Assembly (NCBI RefSeq): GCF_026013365.1
Contig: NZ_JAPDOE010000004.1
Location: 1 to 64,000 of the forward strand
Origin: Paenibacillus sp. LS1
GTDB taxonomy: Bacteria > Bacillota > Bacilli > Paenibacillales > Paenibacillaceae
Length of the DNA: 64,000 nucleotides
Direction of reading: 5' to 3'
Positions 51,501 to 60,156 of this stretch are shown here, piece by piece. Numbering within the stretch: the stretch's first letter is position 1; each line of letters opens with the position of its first letter. The translations under genes were made by a program, and so were the position numbers. The notes under the pieces are model-generated. The model worked only from the letters and a program-made list of their open reading frames with translations, did no database searches and was not told where the DNA came from.

Positions 51501-53570
51501 ATGGGAAATAGTAGTGAGGCTCAATACGACAAATATGTTAAGGATGGCAAACGTTTCGTTGGTCGAGCCAAGGAACTGACGACACTGGAGCAGTGGTTCG
51601 AACATCCGGAAGCCCCTTTAACCATATTTTCAATTACGGGCATGGGAGGCATCGGTAAATCTTCCTTGCTTTCAGAAATGCTATCCATATCTCGGGATCA
51701 AGGTGCAACGGCAATATGGATGGACGGCCGATCATGCGGAGCGACCCCTTCCGTTTTTATGGATTATTTGTCCTCGACTTTGGGGCTGGAGACACTGGAT
51801 AGTGAAGGGTACCCGAGACCACTGAGCTTACTGAAGGACACTTCGGTCGACAAACGATTGGTGCTGGCAGTGGATAATTATGAAGAACTCGCTCTGCTGG
51901 AAAGCTGGTTTATGGAAGTCTTCATATCCAAACTTCCGTTAAGAGGAATACTTGTCATTCTTGCATCACGCCAGGAAATGGCATCCGCCTGGCGGACACA
52001 TCCCCGATTGCATCGGCGGTTTGTACAGATGCGGCTTCAACATTTTACAGTAGAAGAGATTTCGGAGTATATCTCCGTTGCAGGTTCCTTGAATCAGGGC
52101 ATGGCAGGCACCATTACGAGGATGACCGATGGGCATCCGTTGGGTCTGGCCCTTGCTGTGGAAGCTGCGGATCAGAGGCGCAATCTTCCCCATGCCGAAT
52201 GGGCTGAGCTGTCGCATATGATCAGTGCCCGATTGCTGTTGGAACTGACGATTCCCCGTCTGCATCCCATGGTGGAGGTGTTAACCTTGCTTGGGACAGC
52301 AAATCAGGAATTGTTATCATCTGTACTGGATATGACTGTGACCCAAGAAGATTACCACATGCTGAGACAGATGTCGTTTATCCGTTCCGGCCCGGATGGT
52401 CTTGCTCTGCATGACATGGGCAGGTTGCATCTGCTGCGGGATTTTCGCCAACGTGAGCCGCATCGGTTGCAGACGATGCGTATCCGAATCGCGAAGTTGC
52501 TGAAACTGCTGCATGAACAGGCTGGGTCTCATGAGCGCCGTCAGATCGCCCGGAAGATGCTGCTGCTCTGTCAGGAATCCATGCTTCAACACCGCAAGTA
52601 CGCGGATGTATCTCGTGATTCCTTGTTTACGCCTCTCGAAACGATGAGAAGAGAGGATCTGCCTGCTCTGCACGGCTTGTTACAGCAATGGTGCGAGTAT
52701 AGTGTGGAGCCATGGCAGGCCGTGTCCTATGGCTCCTTCCTGGATGAACTGGCACAACGATATCCCGAAGGGATCGTATTGATGCGTGACAAGCTTGGGG
52801 AGACGATCGCCATGTTCATTACCGTACTTGTACATAGAGATAGTAGCGAACTGCTCCTGAAATATTTTCCAAATGAGATGTATGAATGCTTCGCACCGGA
52901 GGAGCTGGGTAATGATCCGGATCAGAGTGATACGCACTTTGCTTTGCTGGCTGCGGCAAGAGATGACGTGCCTGGTTACACACGAGAAGAACTGGTGGGA
53001 TACATGGCACTGGATCGACTCTCTCTGCTGGGCGATGGTGCGCGAGCGATGCTGGTTGCAACGAATTCTGACCTGAAGCTATTCCTGCAGAGCATTGGCT
53101 TCCAGATGCGAGGAACGCGTACCCGTGTCTGTGACAGATTTGAGGACCGGGCGGACATACTTGATTTGGATTTGCGTAGTGGGCAATTCGGAGCATGGGT
53201 CATGTCGCTGCTTGATCCGGAATCGCAAGAGAATCGGGTACAGCCGGGAACAACAGAAGCGAATGGTGTAGTCTGGACTGAACAGGATGTTCGCAAGATG
53301 CTGGGATACCTTCGTTCTCCGGGAGAATTGCATGAATATGCTGGCAGGGTTACAGCTTTAAGGGATGGTATCCAATTACAGCTGTATATCATGGATTTGT
53401 TGGAAGGCAGAGTGCATGGCCTATCCCCTCAGGATCAGATGCTGTTATACGCGGCCTACTGGACGCATGCTGGCAATCCAACTGCCGCAGCTCAGACATG
53501 TTCCATGAGTCGGGCGACATTCTATCGCCATCTCAGAACAGCGCTGACTCGATTGGCACGGATTTTGTAA
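51501..53570 (+). CDS. STAND-type ATPase regulator with C-terminal HTH
   Basis: The 689-residue protein begins with an FVGRAKELTTLEQWFE segment and a P-loop GMGGIGKSS (residues 47-55), then a Walker B-like LVLAVDNYEEL near 117-127 and a sensor-like ILASRQEM, as in AP-ATPase/STAND switches. The middle 350 residues are helical with no obvious repeat. The last 35 residues, AAYWTHAGNPTAAAQTCSMSRATFYRHLRTALTRLA in outline, form an HTH. It is therefore likely a signal-gated DNA-binding ATPase. GGAGG precedes the ATG. It stands alone after an AT-rich 370-bp upstream region, so no target is evident. It could also be part of an anti-phage or stress response. Confidence 0.75.
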   Translation: MGNSSEAQYDKYVKDGKRFVGRAKELTTLEQWFEHPEAPLTIFSITGMGGIGKSSLLSEMLSISRDQGATAIWMDGRSCGATPSVFMDYLSSTLGLETLDSEGYPRPLSLLKDTSVDKRLVLAVDNYEELALLESWFMEVFISKLPLRGILVILASRQEMASAWRTHPRLHRRFVQMRLQHFTVEEISEYISVAGSLNQGMAGTITRMTDGHPLGLALAVEAADQRRNLPHAEWAELSHMISARLLLELTIPRLHPMVEVLTLLGTANQELLSSVLDMTVTQEDYHMLRQMSFIRSGPDGLALHDMGRLHLLRDFRQREPHRLQTMRIRIAKLLKLLHEQAGSHERRQIARKMLLLCQESMLQHRKYADVSRDSLFTPLETMRREDLPALHGLLQQWCEYSVEPWQAVSYGSFLDELAQRYPEGIVLMRDKLGETIAMFITVLVHRDSSELLLKYFPNEMYECFAPEELGNDPDQSDTHFALLAAARDDVPGYTREELVGYMALDRLSLLGDGARAMLVATNSDLKLFLQSIGFQMRGTRTRVCDRFEDRADILDLDLRSGQFGAWVMSLLDPESQENRVQPGTTEANGVVWTEQDVRKMLGYLRSPGELHEYAGRVTALRDGIQLQLYIMDLLEGRVHGLSPQDQMLLYAAYWTHAGNPTAAAQTCSMSRATFYRHLRTALTRLARIL

Positions 53571-53651
53571 CCAGAAAGGCACAGTACAGGGGAATGAGTT
53601 CATTGGAACAGGACCGATGGTACGGCCTATTAGTGGTTCAATATGTTACAA

Positions 53652-53701
53652 CCAAAAACACGCAGTGGCGGGTGGTTTAATCCGCTACTGCGTGTTTTTG
53701 G
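53652..53701. terminator. Bidirectional terminator
   Basis: CCAAAAACACGCAGT (53652-53666) pairs with ACTGCGTGTTTTTGG (53687-53701), with CGG/CCG inside. Confidence 0.9.
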
Positions 53702-53757
53702 TGTCCGGTTTATGAGGGGCTCTTATTCAGTTGGAACTTGATGATGCAGCCCAACAA

Positions 53758-54765
53758 CTATTGCTTGGTTTGCACTAACCAATCTGCCAGTTCTTCCGTT
53801 TGTGTGAGAATAGCGATGGGGTCCCAATACCAGGAACGATCCGCTCCCCAGATGTATACATGATCATTTTTGACAGCGTCCAAACCACCCCAGATCGGGT
53901 CTGCTTTCAGGGTGTCCATCGTTTGGTTATCCGTAGTCAGGATGATATAATCTCCGGCATATTTTGGCAGCACCTCAGCCGAGAGACTTGCCCAGCCTGG
54001 ATCTTGTAACTCGGCCATGACTGCTACTGGAGGTTTGAAGCCGAGCACGTTATATATCGGTTGACCGCCTTTGCCATAGTTGGCACCAACGGTTGAGATA
54101 TCTTTACCCATATACTCCAATATGGAGAATGTGCTGTCTGCTGGAATAACGTTCAGTACTTTTTCTTTGGCGGCAGCTGTACGACGGTCGTACTCGGCAA
54201 GCCAGGATGCTGCTTCCGTTTCTTTGCCTAATAGTTCTCCAAAATAAGTGATCTCCTCATGCACACTTTTGAACGAAGCATACGGTACGATGACGGTGGG
54301 AGCAATCTTAACGAGTTGCTCATTCATCTCGGTATACGTGTCGTCCATAATGATGAGATCCGGCTCCATGGCAGCAATTTTCTCCAGATTGCCGTTTCCA
54401 TCCCCCAGATCTTCAACATCCTTCAGCACATCGTTTAAGTAAGGATTAATAATATGGTGACTGGACGTTCCGACAGGGGTTATCCCCAAAGCAATCAAGC
54501 TACCCAGATATTCACCGGCTACAATCCGTTTCGGCTGTATGGGCACTTCGACGTCTCCGGTAACGGTGGATACGGTTTTGGTCTGTGGCTGTTCGGACGT
54601 TGATGAACCTGCAGCTTGTTCTTGATTGGTGCTCTTCGATGCAGTTCCGTTTTCGTTTGCAGCAGAAGAGTTGTTCCCTACAGTTCCTGTTCCGCAAGCG
54701 CTGAGCAGCAACATGAGACTGAATAATAATACGACGGCTGTCGATGGTCTTGACCCGCTATACAT
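53758..54765 (-). CDS. Ferric-siderophore ABC transporter substrate-binding lipoprotein (internal start)
   Basis: An independent start is likely at the ATG at 54765, with GGAGAGGA 10 nt upstream and a Fur box 31 nt upstream. The 335-residue product has a signal peptide with lipobox SAC (Cys at residue 24), a Ser/Asn/Thr-rich linker to about 65, and a class III binding protein: GDVEVPIQPKRIVAGEYLGSLIALGITPVGTS, LEKIAAMEPDLIIMDD and the C-terminal PIWGGLDAVKNDHVYIWG. It would capture an iron-siderophore outside the membrane. The permease genes are not adjacent, so it must use ones encoded elsewhere. Confidence 0.8.
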   Translation of the reverse strand: MYSGSRPSTAVVLLFSLMLLLSACGTGTVGNNSSAANENGTASKSTNQEQAAGSSTSEQPQTKTVSTVTGDVEVPIQPKRIVAGEYLGSLIALGITPVGTSSHHIINPYLNDVLKDVEDLGDGNGNLEKIAAMEPDLIIMDDTYTEMNEQLVKIAPTVIVPYASFKSVHEEITYFGELLGKETEAASWLAEYDRRTAAAKEKVLNVIPADSTFSILEYMGKDISTVGANYGKGGQPIYNVLGFKPPVAVMAELQDPGWASLSAEVLPKYAGDYIILTTDNQTMDTLKADPIWGGLDAVKNDHVYIWGADRSWYWDPIAILTQTEELADWLVQTKQ

Positions 54766-55728
54766 GTTGATTTCGTCCTCTCCATCACGATCTGGTTGAT
54801 AATCATTATCATCTATACCAGTATAACGGAGCGGTTTGGGAGGGCCAATGGATAATCTCATGGTTGTAGAAGGACAATCTTCCAGTCCGGGACGCTTTGC
54901 CTGTTGTGCCCGATAATGAGAGGGAGAGACACCTTTATATTTTTTGAACAACCTTCCCAGATAAAAAGGGTCCTGATACCCGATGCTGGCTGCGATTTCT
55001 TTTAACGTGGCATCTGTCTCTAGCAGTAGCGCTGCGGCCTTGTCGATCCTGACTTTAATGAGATAATCAATGGGACTAAGGCCTGTCCGGCTTTTGAAAT
55101 AGGAAGACAGGTGTGCGACGCTGTAGTTCAGACTCTCGGAGAGTGATTCCAGCGTTATCGCATCTGCGTATCGTGTTTGAATGATCGTAATGATCTGTGC
55201 CGCTAGATCACGCTTGTGTGAACGCGTGCCCTGTGTCTGTATCTGATTCAACAACTCGCTGATCAATTGCAGCATCAGGCTTTTGGCACGCAATGGTGCA
55301 ACGGGATCTGTCTTCTCCCATTCCTTGTACATGTCGGTGAACAAGCGATACAGCATGACAGGATCGGAAGGAAGCAGGCTATATGTGGTGTCGAAAGGGC
55401 GCAGCTGACTGGCAACTTCCTTGAGTGTCTGACTTATGCCTGATGGCAGTGTTGCTTTATAATAAACGGCATAATATTCGTAGCCTTCCGGTCCGGGCTC
55501 TATCGTAAGGTTGCTGCCTTTACCGGTATGGAATACCTGGAATCGTCGGGCACTGTGTGCTGTTTCATTCAGCATGATCTGTGCGCTTCCGCGGACCGAC
55601 AGGATCAGGAGGCTGGCAGGCACAGCGTAAGAACGTACGGACTGCCCTGGTTTGAACATCACGCGGCGGACATCATACATTTTGCAATAAGCGTGATTCC
55701 ATAACAACATGTGATTCGGGATATCCAT
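53758..55728 (-). CDS. AraC-type regulator in continuous frame with siderophore-binding lipoprotein
   Basis: A single open frame of 656 codons from the ATG at 55728 (AGAAGGTGAG 9 nt upstream). Residues 1-280 are an AraC regulator: a sensor half, then two HTH motifs (ITLESLSESLNYSVAHLSSYFKS and ATLKEIAASIGYQDPFYLGRLFKKYKGVSPSHYR). About 40 polar residues follow, then from residue 322 a lipoprotein signal peptide with LLLSAC and a FeuA/FhuD-type binding domain. No stop codon separates the two. A perfect Fur box and a ribosome site lie at the join. Bacillus Btr is a known AraC-SBP fusion but has no signal peptide. Either two genes with a lost stop, or a membrane-spanning regulator. Confidence 0.75.
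   Translation of the reverse strand: MDIPNHMLLWNHAYCKMYDVRRVMFKPGQSVRSYAVPASLLILSVRGSAQIMLNETAHSARRFQVFHTGKGSNLTIEPGPEGYEYYAVYYKATLPSGISQTLKEVASQLRPFDTTYSLLPSDPVMLYRLFTDMYKEWEKTDPVAPLRAKSLMLQLISELLNQIQTQGTRSHKRDLAAQIITIIQTRYADAITLESLSESLNYSVAHLSSYFKSRTGLSPIDYLIKVRIDKAAALLLETDATLKEIAASIGYQDPFYLGRLFKKYKGVSPSHYRAQQAKRPGLEDCPSTTMRLSIGPPKPLRYTGIDDNDYQPDRDGEDEINMYSGSRPSTAVVLLFSLMLLLSACGTGTVGNNSSAANENGTASKSTNQEQAAGSSTSEQPQTKTVSTVTGDVEVPIQPKRIVAGEYLGSLIALGITPVGTSSHHIINPYLNDVLKDVEDLGDGNGNLEKIAAMEPDLIIMDDTYTEMNEQLVKIAPTVIVPYASFKSVHEEITYFGELLGKETEAASWLAEYDRRTAAAKEKVLNVIPADSTFSILEYMGKDISTVGANYGKGGQPIYNVLGFKPPVAVMAELQDPGWASLSAEVLPKYAGDYIILTTDNQTMDTLKADPIWGGLDAVKNDHVYIWGADRSWYWDPIAILTQTEELADWLVQTKQ
54797..54811 (-). 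promoter_or_regulatory. Fur box
   Basis: TGATAAT-C-ATTATCA is a perfect 7-1-7 inverted repeat, identical to the Bacillus Fur core. It lies 31 nt before the lipoprotein start, inside the continuous frame. Iron-dependent repression of the lipoprotein is inferred. Confidence 0.88.
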
Positions 55729-55801
55729 CCTTTGCAACTCACCTTCTTATTGAAGCTAACGATATTTCGTTTCATTCATTATAACGACAAGAAGAGGCTG
55801 G

Positions 55802-57502
55802 TCATAGACCAAGCCTCTTCATGCGATTATAGAGCGTTGCCCTGGAGATGCCGAGTTGCTTCGCGAGTGTTCGTTTGTTGCCACCTGCGTACTCCAGATA
55901 TTGAAGTAGAAGTTTCGCCTCATAGGTGTCCAATTTTTGCTGATAGGTATCCTTGGAGACGAGTTTGGAATCATCGGGATTATGCACACTGGCAGCAGTT
56001 CGAGCTTCTTGTCCCTTTGCCGCCAAATGCTGACGTTGCTCATGTTCACTGTTGGCATGTGGATGAATTTCCGATGTCAGCTGCACTTCGGACTGTTCTT
56101 GGGCGATCAGGGAGATAAGGGTATCGGGCAGGTATTCCGGCTTGACCTCACCATCTGTCGTCAGAATGGTCAGACGTTCTATTACATTTCTTAATTCACG
56201 AACGTTGCCTGGCCAATCATACTGGAACAGCAACTTGAACACCTCAGGTGGAACCAGCTCAATATGACGATTATAGAGCAATGAGAACTCTTGCAGGAAC
56301 GTCTGGGTTAATTCATATATATCTTCCTTGCGCATGCGCAGGGGAGGAATGATGAGATTAATGACGTTAAGTCGATAATACAGATCTTCGCGGAATTGAT
56401 TGCGGGCAATCATGCTGAGCAGGTTCTGGTTGGTTGCGGCGATAATCCGGCAGTCGGCCTGTTTCATACGCGTTCCTCCCACAGGAAAGTAACTCTTCTC
56501 CTGCAATACCCGAAGCAGCTTCACTTGCAGTTCCAATGGCATCTCACCGATCTCATCCAGAAAAAGGGTACCCCCTTCGGCAAGCTCAATCTTGCCCTTT
56601 TTGCCTTTGGGATCAGCTCCGGAGAAGGCGCCCTTCTCATAGCCGAATAACTCACTTTCGAACAAGGAAGCGGGGATTGCCCCACAGTTGATGGCGATAA
56701 ATGGTGCAGTCTGCAATTCACGAAGATCATGAATGGCTTTGGCGAATAACTCCTTTCCGGTGCCACTCTCTCCGAGGATGAGTACGGTTGCTGGGGTGGT
56801 GCTGATCTTGCGGATGGTATCCAGACACTGGCGAATGACCGGGCTGCTACCTTTGATACGAGCAAATGGATCAGTGTCAGGACGGAGTCTGGCAACAGCT
56901 TTCTCCAGATGTTGGACTTTGGATGTCATATGTAATAGTTCCTGATGTAATCGGATTTCGGTTGTGATATCTACTTCCGCAGCTACTGCGCCCACAATGC
57001 GTCCATCCAGCTGAACCGGGCGGGCATTGATCAGAGCGAACAGATCTGGTCTCGGCTGATGCTGTTTGCGGTAGACCGTTTCTCCGGTATATAACGTCTT
57101 GAGGGACTGGAGGCGATCAGGCGGAAAAAAGTCTGCGGCAGGCTGTCCTATAATATCATTTTTGCTAATTGAAAATACATGCTCCGCACCAGATGTCCAG
57201 TAGGCCACCTTGGCTTCTTCATTGATCAAGGTCAAGGCAGAACCGGTTGTTTCCAATGTGGTCTCAAAATAGGCTTCCATCAGCCGATGTGCATGTATCA
57301 TCGCATACAAGACATCGGATACGACGATATATCCCAATAGGGGTCCATCATCCTGAATGAACAGATAGGAAGATGTGTCGAATAAGGAGATGGTATCTAC
57401 CAGAGATGTTGTTGATGGAATGGTGGGCGTGGAGAGACCTGTATCCAGAGTACCCATATCCGTACGCAATAAAGACATTAAATCAGGAAGTAAATGTTTC
57501 AT
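55802..57502 (-). CDS. Sigma-54-dependent transcriptional activator (RocR/PrdR-like)
   Basis: The 566-residue activator has an N-terminal sensory part with a PAS domain (about 100-215, ending VAAEVDITTEIRLHQELL), an AAA+ domain with Walker A GESGTGKE, the sigma-54 contact loop GAFSGA (a mild variant of GAFTGA), Walker B GGTLFLDEIGEM and a C-terminal Fis HTH (YEAKLLLQYLEYAGGNKRTLAKQLGISRATLYNRM). The ATG at 57502 follows GAGGTGA; the frame is open to 57658 without a site. The nearby sigma-54 promoters of putB and rocA and rpoN itself make proline/arginine catabolism its likely regulon. Confidence 0.87.
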   Translation of the reverse strand: MKHLLPDLMSLLRTDMGTLDTGLSTPTIPSTTSLVDTISLFDTSSYLFIQDDGPLLGYIVVSDVLYAMIHAHRLMEAYFETTLETTGSALTLINEEAKVAYWTSGAEHVFSISKNDIIGQPAADFFPPDRLQSLKTLYTGETVYRKQHQPRPDLFALINARPVQLDGRIVGAVAAEVDITTEIRLHQELLHMTSKVQHLEKAVARLRPDTDPFARIKGSSPVIRQCLDTIRKISTTPATVLILGESGTGKELFAKAIHDLRELQTAPFIAINCGAIPASLFESELFGYEKGAFSGADPKGKKGKIELAEGGTLFLDEIGEMPLELQVKLLRVLQEKSYFPVGGTRMKQADCRIIAATNQNLLSMIARNQFREDLYYRLNVINLIIPPLRMRKEDIYELTQTFLQEFSLLYNRHIELVPPEVFKLLFQYDWPGNVRELRNVIERLTILTTDGEVKPEYLPDTLISLIAQEQSEVQLTSEIHPHANSEHEQRQHLAAKGQEARTAASVHNPDDSKLVSKDTYQQKLDTYEAKLLLQYLEYAGGNKRTLAKQLGISRATLYNRMKRLGL

Positions 57503-57932
57503 CGGCATCACCTCAGTTGGGGTATAACGTTCAGAACTATACCTGTTACAAGGAATTCTTGTGATTTGAGTAATTGGAAATATTTGAGTGAAGATAGTTA
57601 TCCATATTATAGCTTTCAAAATGAACTGTGTATAGATTTTTTGACATGAAGCATACATAACGCGATCAAAAAAAGTAGTTTAATTTGTTTTGTGTATATA
57701 TAATACGCTTTCAATTTTATTATTTGGGTTTAGTTGCTGAAAAATATTAAGTTAGTGGGAATTTGAGTCAGGTGTGAGTCATTAAACATAACATTTAATT
57801 CGGGATGAAAGGTTATTTTTAAAGGTTAAGTGATTCTATGGACTGCCCCCTCAATTTGTCCACACCATTAAAAATCTTCTGAATAATACTATAAGAAGGA
57901 CTGAATGAATTCAATTAAAGGAGGGTGATGAA
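57503..57932. other. AT-rich intergenic region
   Basis: This 430-bp divergent space shows no gene, hairpin or consensus sigma-54 site. The upstream part of the BclA-like gene has ATAATACTATAAG-type text, which could include a sporulation promoter but does not match a consensus clearly. Confidence 0.4.
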
Positions 57933-58721
57933 ATGGCTATTCTATCAACTGGCCCCATAGAGAATAATATTTCAGGGATAACGGGTATCCGACCTACTCA
58001 ATCCGTTACGGTCAAAATTGATAACCGGAATGAGACAGAGATGTTCACGGTGCTTCTTCGGGGCTATTACCTTAATGGAGTCAGAACATTATATGTAGAA
58101 GAACTGCTCAATGTATCACCTAATCAGGTCATAACCAAAGATTATGATGGGAATTTTGACGCTTTCGAGTTTGTATTTTCAACCTCAGACACGGCTACTG
58201 AGGAAGCCCAAATATCCATATGGGGCAAAGGTACTGAAGACGAGTTAGTCGCAGCTCACCGATTGGTATCTCAGGAGTTGTTGGGAGAGACACAGAGTAC
58301 AACGGGAAAAGGTTTATCCTCATATGCATATATTTTTAATACATCAGCTCAGACTGTTGCTACCGAAGCAGACATAACCTTTGACAGTAACCAAAATCTT
58401 ACAAATATTACTCATACACCTAATACCGCTGAGATTATTATTGGCAATGCCGGGGACTACGCGGTATTTTTCATCGTTGCAGGTGTACAGGCGAACCAAT
58501 TCACCCTTTATCAAAACGGAGCCCCTGTAGGGGGCAGTGTCTATGGTAGTGGTGCTGGTACCCAACCCAATCCGGGAATGGTCATTATCACTGCTGCATC
58601 AAGTGATGTACTGACATTACGGAATCATTCCAGTGCATCAGAAGTTGATCTGCAAACCCTGGTAGGCGGAACACAGATCAATGCCAATGCCTCTATCCTC
58701 ATTCAACAATTAAGTAGTTAA
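57933..58721 (+). CDS. BclA-like spore-surface protein without collagen repeats
   Basis: The 262-residue protein has an N-terminal beta-sandwich-like domain (VTVKIDNRNETEMFTVLLRGYYLNG, about residues 1-115) and a C-terminal C1q/TNF-like head as in BclA (SSYAYIFNTSAQTVATEADITFD, about 125-262, ending NANASILIQQLSS). The Gly-X-Y collagen stalk found in BclA is absent, so head and base are joined directly. There is no signal peptide, as expected for exosporium proteins made in the mother cell. AAAGGAGGGTGAT precedes the ATG. Location on the spore surface is inferred. Confidence 0.75.
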   Translation: MAILSTGPIENNISGITGIRPTQSVTVKIDNRNETEMFTVLLRGYYLNGVRTLYVEELLNVSPNQVITKDYDGNFDAFEFVFSTSDTATEEAQISIWGKGTEDELVAAHRLVSQELLGETQSTTGKGLSSYAYIFNTSAQTVATEADITFDSNQNLTNITHTPNTAEIIIGNAGDYAVFFIVAGVQANQFTLYQNGAPVGGSVYGSGAGTQPNPGMVIITAASSDVLTLRNHSSASEVDLQTLVGGTQINANASILIQQLSS

Positions 58722-58864
58722 ACTTTTCAAGGTTGAAATTATATTAAAAAATGGGTGTGTCTAGAAAAATAGACATTTAAAATTGAGGATGCTAATTTTT
58801 TAGACATTAAGAGAAGAACCGAAGAAAAAGAAAAGTTGAATGCTCTGGTAAGGTGGTCGTACAG

Positions 58865-58910
58865 AAAAAACCATGTGCCCCGAAAGAAAGAGGCAGCATG
58901 GTTTTTATTT
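58865..58910. terminator. Bidirectional terminator
   Basis: AAAAAACCATG (58865-58875) pairs with CATGGTTTTTAT (58897-58908), with GTGCC/GGCAG partly paired inside. Confidence 0.8.
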
Positions 58911-58948
58911 TGTCTTTGTTCATTTATATATTGATTCAGCTGAGGTAA

Positions 58949-59872
58949 CTAGCGGAACATATTCTTAACGACCATCCAGAGATTAGCCGGTTTTTCGGCC
59001 AAACGGCGGGTATAGTACGGATACCACATGGTGCCATAAGGTACGTAACAGCGAATGCGATAGCCTTCTTTGGCGAGACGTTCCTGTTCGCTCATGCGCA
59101 GACCATATAACATCTGAAATTCAAAGGCATCCGGCGAGATTCCCCGATCCTTGGCGTATTGTTTCGTCCAGTTAATGATGTGATCATCATGCGAGGCAAC
59201 CGCAGTGTACACACCCTGATCGAGGTGGTTACGAATCATCGTTTTGAATTGATGAATGACTTCAGAAGTATTCTGATAGGCGACTGATCCGGGTTCTTTG
59301 TAAGCACCTTTAACCAGCCGAAGCCGAATGCCTTCCCGAATCATATCACGTGTATCTTCTTCGGTGCGATGCAGGTAGGCCTGCAATACTGTGCCTGTAT
59401 TATGCAGTCCTTCCGAGTGCAGTCTTCGCACGATGTCCAGCGTCGCTTGAGTAAATGGACTATCCTCCATATCAATTCGGACAAAAAGATCATGCAATTT
59501 GGCTTGTGAAGCAACGGTACGGATATTTCGATAGCCCTCGTCCGGGTCGAGTGCGAGGCCCATCTGGGTTGGTTTCAGCGAGACGTTGGAATCTGCCTTC
59601 TCACGTGCAATGCCTTCTACCAGTCGTACATACTCATCTCTGTATAATGCCGCTTCGCTCAGGCGGGTGATGCCTTCGCCAAGATGATCGAGCGTAGCCA
59701 TAATGCCTTTGTTGTTGAGTATGCGGATCTCTTCGAGAGCTTCTTCCAAGGTGTTTCCTGCAATAAATTTGCCTGCCAGCTTCTTACCATATCTAATGGA
59801 CAGGTTCTCTACAGCTTTGTTGCCTGCCACGGTTAATAAGGTTTTGCGATATATTTCCGTTCCCACGCTCAT
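58949..59872 (-). CDS. putB: Proline dehydrogenase
   Basis: The 307-residue flavoenzyme oxidises proline to pyrroline-5-carboxylate. It matches the monofunctional Bacillus-type PutB/FadM: ATLDHLGEGITRLSEA, VSLKPTQMGLALD, VRIDMEDSPFTQATLDIV, RLRLVKGAYKEPGSVAYQ, VASHDDHI and QMLYGLRM, all core parts of the (beta/alpha)8 FAD barrel. AAGGAGG precedes the ATG. A sigma-54 promoter lies 39 bp upstream. It is divergent from the P5C dehydrogenase gene, so both steps of proline breakdown are controlled from one region. Confidence 0.92.
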   Translation of the reverse strand: MSVGTEIYRKTLLTVAGNKAVENLSIRYGKKLAGKFIAGNTLEEALEEIRILNNKGIMATLDHLGEGITRLSEAALYRDEYVRLVEGIAREKADSNVSLKPTQMGLALDPDEGYRNIRTVASQAKLHDLFVRIDMEDSPFTQATLDIVRRLHSEGLHNTGTVLQAYLHRTEEDTRDMIREGIRLRLVKGAYKEPGSVAYQNTSEVIHQFKTMIRNHLDQGVYTAVASHDDHIINWTKQYAKDRGISPDAFEFQMLYGLRMSEQERLAKEGYRIRCYVPYGTMWYPYYTRRLAEKPANLWMVVKNMFR

Positions 59873-59910
59873 CTTCGTTTCCTCCTTATTCCTTCTGTAT
59901 CCTTAATTCA

Positions 59911-59926
59911 AGCAAGATATGTGCCA
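59911..59926 (-). promoter_or_regulatory. Sigma-54 promoter of putB
   Basis: On the minus strand, TGGCACA-TATC-TTGCT gives a consensus -24/-12 element, with GG and GC exactly spaced. The -12 end is 39 bp from the putB start codon. Confidence 0.85.
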
Positions 59927-59971
59927 GATGTGGCGGTGGTCTACTATTTTTATTTGAAAGAAAGCTGTAGT

Positions 59972-60031
59972 GGAAGGTTATTCTGTCATCGGAGTGGCCC
60001 GTGTGAATTTTCTTTAGTTGAATTTAACGAG
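59972..60031 (+). repeat. Dispersed 60-bp intergenic repeat, copy 2
   Basis: Near-identical to 18440-18499. It lies exactly between the two divergent sigma-54 promoters of putB and rocA. Confidence 0.7.
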
Positions 60032-60057
60032 AAAAATATTTCAATTCCAACCGGAGT

Positions 60058-60073
60058 TGGCACGGATTTTGCT
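60058..60073 (+). promoter_or_regulatory. Sigma-54 promoter of rocA
   Basis: TGGCACG-GATT-TTGCT is a perfect -24/-12 sigma-54 promoter. Transcription would start near 60083, which rules out the in-frame ATG at 60082 as a translation start and supports the ATG at 60157. CCAAC/GTTGG flanks the -24 element as a small palindrome. Confidence 0.9.
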
Positions 60074-60156
60074 ACATATATTTGATGATGAGTACCATAC
60101 AAATTAATTCAGGCGAGCAGCCAGCGAAACCTAACATCCTGAAGGAGGAATCATTC

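Noticed and set aside
60082..60156. N-terminal extension of RocA
   Set aside because: The sigma-54 start point falls at about 60083, and the AAGGAGG site plus the family length both support 60157.
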